This document shows positions 40,288-45,110 of a DNA stretch of 45,110 bases, one piece after another (positions within the stretch are counted from its first letter, which is position 1; every line of letters begins with the position of its first letter). Made by a program: the position numbers and the translations under genes. The stretch lies in contig JAUVZF010000031.1 of the NCBI GenBank assembly GCA_030602705.1, positions 1 through 45,110 of the forward strand, read 5' to 3'. The notes beneath the pieces were generated by a model. The model made no database searches, was not told where the DNA came from, and was given only the letters and a program-made list of their open reading frames with translations. Origin of the DNA: Planctomycetota bacterium. Lineage in GTDB: Bacteria; Planctomycetota; Phycisphaerae; FEN-1346.

Positions 40288-40362
40288 TGGAGCCGGCGGG
40301 GAGGATCGAACTCCCAACACCCGGTTTACAAAACCGGTGCTCTACCGTTGAGCTACGCCGGC
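40288..40362 (-). tRNA. tRNA-Thr (TGT)
   Basis: 75 nt, minus strand. Acceptor GCCGGCG/CGCCGGC, anticodon stem CCGGT/ACCGG, loop TTTGTAA (anticodon TGT), and T-arm AGTTCGATCCT. Encoded CCA. It is the first gene of the tRNA cluster, corresponding to thrU. Confidence 0.97.
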
Positions 40363-40378
40363 CCCGCCGAAGCCCTAC

Positions 40379-40406
40379 AGTATATCCCCCGTATCGTCAT
40401 TTGCAA
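40379..40406 (-). promoter_or_regulatory. Promoter of the tRNA-Thr(TGT)-Tyr-Gly cluster
   Basis: On the minus strand, TTGCAA (40401-40406), a 16-bp spacer and TATACT (40379-40384), about 17 nt before the tRNA 5' end. The -10 hexamer and spacer length are the same as in the rpsJ promoter. A TTGACC lies a further 8 bp upstream but is too far away. Confidence 0.65.
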
Positions 40407-40447
40407 GAGGTCAACGCCCAAAAAATGACAACGCCGCAGGCGCGGCC

Positions 40448-40475
40448 TTGCGTCGACGCGCCGCAGCGCCATAAT
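40448..40475 (+). promoter_or_regulatory. Possible promoter of the small membrane protein gene
   Basis: TTGCGT (40448-40453), a 16-bp spacer and CATAAT (40470-40475), about 115 nt before the ATG at 40590. It is divergent from the tRNA promoter. Moderate match only. Confidence 0.4.
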
Positions 40476-40589
40476 GTCTCAAGACAACCTGCGGCAGCCG
40501 TCGAGGAAACGTATGGGAGAAACGGCAGGTCGGCGCTGCCGGGCATCGGTCTTTCGGCCCTTGGACTTCTTACCCATGGGAGGTATGAC

Positions 40590-41027
40590 ATGAAGCACAC
40601 GCTATGGATGGTCGCAGTAATGGCGATGGTTCTTGGAGCAGCGGCCCGGACCGCAGCGGCACAGGAGGACGAGGAACTCCCGTTCGAAGAGCAAATCGAA
40701 CGCCAAATGATGGAACTCGAACTCCGGCAGCGCGAGGACGAAGTGGAGTTCGACCGGCAGGAGCGCGAACTCGAACTGGAGCAGCGCCGAGCCGAGATCG
40801 ACCGCGCGCGCGGCCGTCGGCCGGATCACCACAAAAAGCACGGCTTCTTACTCCTGCTCATCATCATCACCAACATCCTTCTGACCGTCTGGGTCTTCAA
40901 GGACATGAACGAGAAGAAGATCGGCCGCGCCCTCTGGGTGCCCATCGTTCTGTTGGCGGGCGTCTTCGGCGCCATCCTCTACGCCATCGTCCGCATCGCC
41001 GACACGCGCCAAGGCGCCGAGGACTGA
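40590..41027 (+). CDS. Small exported membrane protein, PLDc_N-like C-terminus
   Basis: 145 aa. An N-terminal signal sequence (MKHTLWMVAVMAMVLGAAAR) is followed by a highly charged coiled-coil (about 28-75, many Glu/Arg/Gln), then a His-rich stretch and two membrane helices (about 83-103, 113-133). The pair TVWVFKDMN ... ALWVPIVLLAGVFGAILYAI resembles the PLDc_N (phospholipase D-nuclease N-terminal) membrane domain. The start has GGGAGG 6 nt upstream. It is divergently oriented to the tRNA cluster. Specific function unknown. Confidence 0.75.
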   Translation: MKHTLWMVAVMAMVLGAAARTAAAQEDEELPFEEQIERQMMELELRQREDEVEFDRQERELELEQRRAEIDRARGRRPDHHKKHGFLLLLIIITNILLTVWVFKDMNEKKIGRALWVPIVLLAGVFGAILYAIVRIADTRQGAED

Positions 41028-41184
41028 CCGCTGAGGCCCAAAGGGCCGCCTCTTCTCTCCCCCGTGTGCCACGGCCGGTCTTGCCCGGCCGTGCGTTGTT
41101 CGTCATTCGCTGCCTGCCCGCCGTCGTGTCCGCCGTAGCCTTGGCGAAGGCGGAAGCCCTGGCGAGGGCCGGTCTCCGCCCCTA

Positions 41185-41216
41185 TTCCGCAATCCGCAAT
41201 CCGCAATCCGCAATTG
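41185..41216. repeat. Heptanucleotide repeat (ATCCGCA)n
   Basis: Four to five 7-bp units: TTCCGCA, ATCCGCA three times, then ATTGG. It lies just upstream of the methylase promoter region. Same period as the arrays near tuf. Confidence 0.8.
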
Positions 41217-41224
41217 GTAGATTT

Positions 41225-41274
41225 GATCGTTGACATTCGCCGCCAAGTGATCTCAGATCCGCTCCGGTCGGATC
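41225..41274 (+). promoter_or_regulatory. Methylase promoter region with four GATC sites
   Basis: TTGACA (41230-41235) lies 17 bp before a weak TCAGAT (41253-41258). Four GATC sites (41225-41228, 41249-41252, 41256-41259, 41271-41274) fall within 50 bp, one just upstream of the -35 and two overlapping the -10 area. If the downstream enzymes recognise GATC, methylation here could regulate the operon. Confidence 0.5.
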
Positions 41275-41305
41275 AAAGTCCGTGAATACGTTTCCAGGGA
41301 GCCCC

Positions 41306-42196
41306 ATGACCGCCGAACGCACAACGGCCGCCGGGAACCTGCCTGAACCCTACTTCGAGTCCGAAGACCGGCGCTTTCGCCTGTACCACGGCGACTGTCT
41401 CCAACTCATGCCGCTGATGCCGCAGCAGGCCTTTGACGTCATCTTCGCCGACCCGCCGTACTTCCTCTCCAATGACGGCATCACCTGCCACGCCGGCAAG
41501 ATGGTCTCGGTCAACAAGGGCAAATGGGACAAGTCCAAGGGGCCGGAGGTGGACCACGAGTTCTGCCTCCAGTGGCTCGGCCAGTGCCGGCGGCTCTTGA
41601 AGCCCACCGGCAGCATCTGGGTCAGCGGCACCATGCACATCATCCACTCGGTCGGCTACGCCATGCAGCGGCTGGGATTCAAGATCCTGAACGACATCAC
41701 GTGGGTCAAGCCGAACCCGCCGCCCAACCTCTCGTGCCGCTACTTCACCCACGCCACCGAGACCCTTCTCTGGGCCCGCCCGAGCGAGAAGGCCCGCCAC
41801 AAGTTCAACTACCAGTTGATGAAGCGCGTGAACGGCGGCAAGCAGATGAAATCCGTCTGGGAGATCCCCGCCCCCCGGCGCGAGGAGAAGGTCTTCGGCA
41901 AACACCCGACACAGAAACCCGTCGCACTGCTTGAGCGCATCATCGCCGCCTCCAGCGACGAGAACGACCTCGTCCTCGACCCGTTCTCCGGTTCGGGGAC
42001 GACGGGTATTGCAGCGGCACGGCTAAGGCGGTTGTTCGTCGGCATCGAGATCGAGCCGCAGTTCTTGGAGAAGGCCAAGAAGCGCTACGACCACCAGCAG
42101 ACGCACGGCGGCGTTTCCAACCTCTTGGGGACGGAGGGCGAGGAGGCGCGCGGGCCTGGTTCAGAAAAACCGAAAGCGACGGGCAGACTTTTCTAG
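41306..42196 (+). CDS. Beta-class DNA methyltransferase, DpnA-like (predicted GATC)
   Basis: 296 aa from ATG 41306 (AGGGAG 4 nt upstream); a GTG at 41282 is an alternative. Catalytic motif IV DPPY (residues 49-52) precedes the AdoMet motif I FSGSGTT (227-233), the order of beta-class enzymes. The segment FLSNDGITCHAGKMVSVNKG closely resembles M.DpnA/M2.DpnII-type adenine methylases, which act on GATC. The next gene, 8 nt downstream, is a MutH/Sau3AI-like nuclease, so this looks like a restriction-modification pair. Specificity is inferred, not shown. Confidence 0.9.
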   Translation: MTAERTTAAGNLPEPYFESEDRRFRLYHGDCLQLMPLMPQQAFDVIFADPPYFLSNDGITCHAGKMVSVNKGKWDKSKGPEVDHEFCLQWLGQCRRLLKPTGSIWVSGTMHIIHSVGYAMQRLGFKILNDITWVKPNPPPNLSCRYFTHATETLLWARPSEKARHKFNYQLMKRVNGGKQMKSVWEIPAPRREEKVFGKHPTQKPVALLERIIAASSDENDLVLDPFSGSGTTGIAAARLRRLFVGIEIEPQFLEKAKKRYDHQQTHGGVSNLLGTEGEEARGPGSEKPKATGRLF

Positions 42197-42203
42197 GTGA
42201 TCC

Positions 42204-42809
42204 TTGGATAGAGAAGAAGCAGTGCGACGGCTCAGGATGCTTGAAGGGCAAGATCTGCGCGCCTTGGCGGATCGGTCTGGGATTACCGTTTGGAAAGAAG
42301 GGAGGATCAACAAGGGGTGGGCGGGGCACACGATAGAGCGCTACCTGGGCCTGCCACTGAGCAGCGCTCAAGCGCCGAACTTCGGCTCTTGGGAATTGAA
42401 ACTCGTGCCGCTGAAGCGGCTGCGCACGGGCGAAGTGGTGATCAAGGAAACAATGGCGATCACGATGATTGACCCGGTGAACGTGGCCGAGAAGCCCTTT
42501 GACGAAAGCCACTTACTGACGAAACTCAAAAAGGAGGTCGTTTGCGCCCGGATGTTTGAGTCGCAGGAGGAAACCTCTTCACTTCTGGTCAGGGTCGCCA
42601 CGTTCGATCTTGACGATCCTGCACTTTACGCTCAGATCAAGGCTGACTATGACCTGGTCAGGGATGCGATCCGTACAAGAGGATTTGAATCATTGACCGG
42701 CAAGATGGGCGTGCTCGTTCAGCCCCGGACGAAAGGGCCGGGCCACGGAAGCCGCAGCCGCGCATTCTACGCGCGCAAGGTGCTGGTTGCACATATCCTG
42801 GGGCTGTAA
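42204..42809 (+). CDS. MutH/Sau3AI-family restriction endonuclease (predicted GATC)
   Basis: 201 aa. Start unclear: TTG 42204 (AGGTGA 3 nt upstream) or GTG 42222. Family features are INKGWAGHTIERYLG (about 35-49), GSWELKLVPLK (61-71) with the Glu64 and Lys66 of the active site, KETMAITMI and the C-terminal GKMGVLVQPRTKGPGHGSRS. MutH and Sau3AI cleave GATC. The Asp that normally precedes Glu-x-Lys appears as Asn59 (APNF), so activity is uncertain. GC is lower than in the housekeeping genes, which suggests horizontal transfer. Confidence 0.82.
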   Translation: MDREEAVRRLRMLEGQDLRALADRSGITVWKEGRINKGWAGHTIERYLGLPLSSAQAPNFGSWELKLVPLKRLRTGEVVIKETMAITMIDPVNVAEKPFDESHLLTKLKKEVVCARMFESQEETSSLLVRVATFDLDDPALYAQIKADYDLVRDAIRTRGFESLTGKMGVLVQPRTKGPGHGSRSRAFYARKVLVAHILGL

Positions 42810-42820
42810 CTGGGGTAAGT

Positions 42821-43285
42821 TTATTTCCGCAGAAATCTTGTTGGGCGCATGTTCAGGTTGAGAGGGCGAGGCTCGGACCGCGCGGGCTGGTTGGGTTGTC
42901 GCGTTGCACCAAGCACTCGGCGGGTACGCATGCGGCGAAGGACCGTGCTGGTGGCCTCCTCGCAAATTGCGACGAACCTATCCTGGTCGCCGAGCACGGT
43001 AAAAAATGCCGCTATCTCGGTCGTGCAGATCCCGGCGTGCACCTCGAAAAAGCCCAGGTAAAAGTAGTGGTGATTGTCACACGGATCACAGCCGGGCCCT
43101 GTGGCCGGGTCGTATTCGGCCTTGAGCACTTCGGCGACGATTCCGGGCGGTTCATCGAAGATTGGGTCGAGCCAGGGAAAGCGCGACCGGGCCGTATAAA
43201 CAAGGCGCTCACCGGGCTTCACGATGAAGCCGGACCGCTCTTCAAAGCGGCGGAAAAAGGCGTATGTTGCGCTTGCCCTGTTCAT
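42821..43285 (-). CDS. Hypothetical protein
   Basis: 154 aa, unrecognised. A plausible folded core spans about residues 15-110 (GFIVKPGERLVYTARSRFPW, GIVAEVLKAEYDPATG, CDPCDNHHYFYLGFFEVHAG), with five Cys. The C-terminal 40 residues are Arg/Pro-rich and may not be conserved. No SD is seen. It is convergent with the nuclease gene, 11 nt away. Could be an accessory gene of the restriction island. Confidence 0.55.
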   Translation of the reverse strand: MNRASATYAFFRRFEERSGFIVKPGERLVYTARSRFPWLDPIFDEPPGIVAEVLKAEYDPATGPGCDPCDNHHYFYLGFFEVHAGICTTEIAAFFTVLGDQDRFVAICEEATSTVLRRMRTRRVLGATRQPNQPARSEPRPLNLNMRPTRFLRK

Positions 43286-43398
43286 AGTGCTATTCGATCA
43301 TTTGCGGGAAGTGGCGTCAAGAAGATTTCGGCGGGAAAGGGAAAGGCAAAGGCAACGGATTCACGGCGAGACCCCTCCGCTTCGGTCGGGGTGACACG

Positions 43399-43794
43399 GT
43401 GCGGCCCCTCGGCGAAGTGTGCTCCCTGGATAAATGCTATACCTTTTCATACGACAACATTGTGGCAGCGGCAAAAAACGTGGACGTGGTCTGGTTCAAT
43501 GAGCGCCGGTTGCCAAGTGCCTTCATCGAGATTGAATTCACGCCGGAGTTTGTCAGGTCCTTGGTCAAGTTCTGCGAGTTCCAGGATTTTCGGGCCAAAC
43601 TGGTGGTTGTAGCCGACGCTTGCCACCGCCGCGCGTATGACGCGAGAATCGGAAGCGCCGCCTTTGTCCCGATTCGCGAGTGTGTAAAATTCATGGATTT
43701 TGAGCAACTTGCCGAGAAGCATGCACGGATGGCCAGCGTCACCCCAAGCGCCCTAGGCGTAGGCACAAACCGAGGGCGCGAGGGAAACGGATGA
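43399..43794 (+). CDS. Hypothetical protein, possibly N-terminally truncated
   Basis: 131 aa, GTG start without an SD. The core (NVDVVWFNERRLPSAFIEI, SLVKFCEFQDFRAKLVVVAD, AFVPIRECVKFMDFEQLAEK) resembles the C-terminal domain of a larger, poorly characterised protein family often found in restriction or defence regions. That family normally continues N-terminally. Upstream bases 43300-43398 look like a dispersed repeat instead, so this is probably a remnant or re-started fragment. Confidence 0.5.
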   Translation: MRPLGEVCSLDKCYTFSYDNIVAAAKNVDVVWFNERRLPSAFIEIEFTPEFVRSLVKFCEFQDFRAKLVVVADACHRRAYDARIGSAAFVPIRECVKFMDFEQLAEKHARMASVTPSALGVGTNRGREGNG

Positions 43795-44226
43795 TCACTT
43801 TGAACCACTATCGCGTCGCCGCGCCAGCGGTCGTTTCTTTAGCCACCGCAAAGGTCAATATCATGAATCTGCACTTCGTTCGCGCGGGGCTTCTGGTCCA
43901 TGCCCCCTGCAGCCGCAACCTCCCCCTCAAAAGCGAGCCTCGATGTCAGCCTTCCGGCCTTGGCCGGTTCCACTTTCCCCCACCATTTCACCCCATTTCA
44001 CACCCAATCACAGCCGCTGAGGCCTGAGGCCTGAGGCTGTAGTGCCTCCGGCCTCCAGTCTCCGGCCTCCGGCCTGCACCTCTCACCGTTCAATCCGCAT
44101 GGAGGAGATGGTCGAGACGATTCTCGGCTGCATGCAGCACCTCGTCGCGCCATACTGAGGGCGTACCGGAACTTTTGAGGCGTTGCACTAGACACGTACG
44201 GCTGCTTGCAGCCGGTGCCGCTCGGG
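43795..44226. other. Spacer before sppA, repeat-rich
   Basis: 432 bp without a convincing gene. It includes a short ATTTCACCCC direct repeat (43985-44000) and the heptad/inverted heptad block at 44017-44077. The remainder shows nothing recognisable. Confidence 0.6.
44017..44077. repeat. Heptanucleotide repeat (GAGGCCT / CCGGCCT), hairpin-forming
   Basis: GAGGCCT units (44019-44037) are followed by an 8-nt loop-like stretch and then CCGGCCT/CCAGTCT units (44045-44075). The two halves are roughly reverse complements, the same direct-then-inverted layout as the CCAAAGT arrays. Confidence 0.75.
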
Positions 44227-45110
44227 TCACGGCGACTTGCTGCCGAACGACCGGCCGGTCCAGAGATAAAGAAACTGCGGCCGGGTCATGTCCATGAGGT
44301 GCGGCAGCGAGAGGTTCACCAGGTTGATCTGCGTCACCCCCAGCGGCGCGGCGCTGTAGGCGTTGGCACGATAGCCGAACCCGCGGTGATACATGACGAC
44401 CTTGGCGGCCCGGGAGCCGGCCTTCTCTTTGGCCAGGTCGATGGCCTCCTCGACGTTGGCCAGGCCGTCGACGAGGCCGAGTTCGAGGGCCTGCCGGCCG
44501 CTGTAGACGCGCCCGTCGGCCAGCGCCGCCACCTTCTCGCGGGAGAGATTCTCGCGCCCGGCGGCCACGGTGTCCACGAAACGGTTGTAGAACTCATCAA
44601 CCAAGGTCTGGATGATCTTGCGGTCGGCCTCGTCGAGGGGCTTCAGCGGGCTGCCCATGTCTTTGTGCGGGCCGCTGGTGACCGCGTGGGCGTCGATGCC
44701 GAGTTTCGTCATGGTGCCGGCGAGGCTGATCGTCTGGACGATGACGCCGATGGAGCCGGTCACCGACGTCGGATGTGCCAGGATGACGTCGGCGCCGGAG
44801 GCCAGGTAGTAGGCGCCGCTTGCCCCCACGTCCTCGATGACCGCCACGACGGGCACCTTCTTCTCCTGGCGGAACTTCTTGAGGCGGCGGAGCATGATGT
44901 CGCTGGCCGTCACCCCGCCGCCCGGCGAGTTGATCCGCAGCACCAGGGCCTTGACGTTGGCGTCGCCCGCGGCCTTGTCGAGTTTCTCGACGAACAGGCT
45001 GACGGCGTTCTCGCCGGAGCCGAACATCCCGCCGCCGCGCTGGTTGAAGAGGAGCCCGTCCACGTCCACGAGGGCGATCTTGTCGCTCACGAACAGGCCC
45101 GGGTCGGCGT
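44227..45110 (-). CDS. sppA: Signal peptide peptidase SppA, partial (N-terminus outside window)
   Basis: At least 294 residues, with the 5' end cut by the window edge; the frame is open through 45110 (ADPGLFVSDKIALVDVDG). S49 family features are ALVLRINSPGGGVTASDIM, the nucleophile Ser in DVGASGAYYLASGADVILAH, PTSVTGSIGVI, and the general-base Lys in TSGPHKDMGSPLK. SppA degrades leftover signal peptides at the membrane. The N-terminal membrane anchor must lie upstream. Stop at 44227. Confidence 0.93.
   Translation of the reverse strand, partial: ADPGLFVSDKIALVDVDGLLFNQRGGGMFGSGENAVSLFVEKLDKAAGDANVKALVLRINSPGGGVTASDIMLRRLKKFRQEKKVPVVAVIEDVGASGAYYLASGADVILAHPTSVTGSIGVIVQTISLAGTMTKLGIDAHAVTSGPHKDMGSPLKPLDEADRKIIQTLVDEFYNRFVDTVAAGRENLSREKVAALADGRVYSGRQALELGLVDGLANVEEAIDLAKEKAGSRAAKVVMYHRGFGYRANAYSAAPLGVTQINLVNLSLPHLMDMTRPQFLYLWTGRSFGSKSP

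Overview
This 45.1 kb window is GC-rich (roughly 60-65 % in the housekeeping genes) and carries almost the complete bacterial ribosomal protein/RNA polymerase super-cluster on the minus strand. The source is most likely a Planctomycetota bacterium, possibly Phycisphaerae-like. The evidence is the beta-subunit sequence style, an EF-Tu whose switch I lacks the usual RGITI stretch, an EF-G with features of the spdEFG1/mitochondrial EFG1 type, zinc-type S4, S14, L24 and L36, and many GTG starts with weak Shine-Dalgarno sites. No rRNA gene is present.

Layout. (1) 1-3718, plus strand: a four-gene operon with an FtsX/LolC-type ABC permease, a LolD-type ATPase, a VTT/SNARE-associated-like membrane protein and a LolA-like exported protein. 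This could be a lipoprotein or lipid export module. (2) 3736-3856: a 121-bp REPIN/MITE-like element; a second, inverted copy lies at 39509-39637. (3) 3911-20195, minus strand: HIT protein, then the alpha-spc-S10 genes. In transcription order these are rpsJ, rplC, rplD, rplW, rplB, rpsS, rplV, rpsC, rplP, rpmC, rpsQ, rplN, rplX, rplE, rpsN, rpsH, rplF, rplR, rpsE, rplO, secY, adk, map, infA, rpmJ, rpsM, rpsK, rpsD, rpoA, rplQ, driven by a clear TTGACG/TATACT promoter at 20352-20379. rpmD (L30) is missing from its usual place. (4) 20446-28228: rpoC, rpsL, rpsG, fusA. (5) 28278-37520: rpmG, tRNA-Trp, secE, nusG, rplK, rplA, rplJ, rplL, rpoB. (6) 37695-40362: the tRNA-Thr(TGT), tRNA-Tyr, tRNA-Gly, tRNA-Thr(GGT), tuf cluster, in the same order as E. 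coli thrU-tyrU-glyT-thrT-tufB, with two promoters. It is interspersed with heptanucleotide repeats. (7) 40590-45110: accessory region with a small membrane protein, a GATC-type restriction-modification pair (DpnA-like methylase plus MutH/Sau3AI-like nuclease), two poorly known ORFs and a partial SppA protease gene.

The most unusual item is rpoB. The beta subunit, otherwise canonical, carries two AT-richer in-frame additions. One is a 227-residue N-terminal extension holding a GIY-YIG-like motif. The other is a 226-residue HhH/DNA-glycosylase-like domain inserted in lobe 1, at the position where E. coli beta has its own dispensable insertion. Neither addition has intein splice motifs. Together they give a beta of about 1681 residues carrying two DNA-repair/nuclease-type modules, which I consider the best candidate for an undescribed system here.

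Other points of interest are a common design of 7-bp repeat arrays in spacers around tuf and the tRNAs, acidic low-complexity tails on ribosomal proteins S5, S17, L10 and L11, and a cluster of four GATC sites in the promoter region of the predicted GATC methylase.
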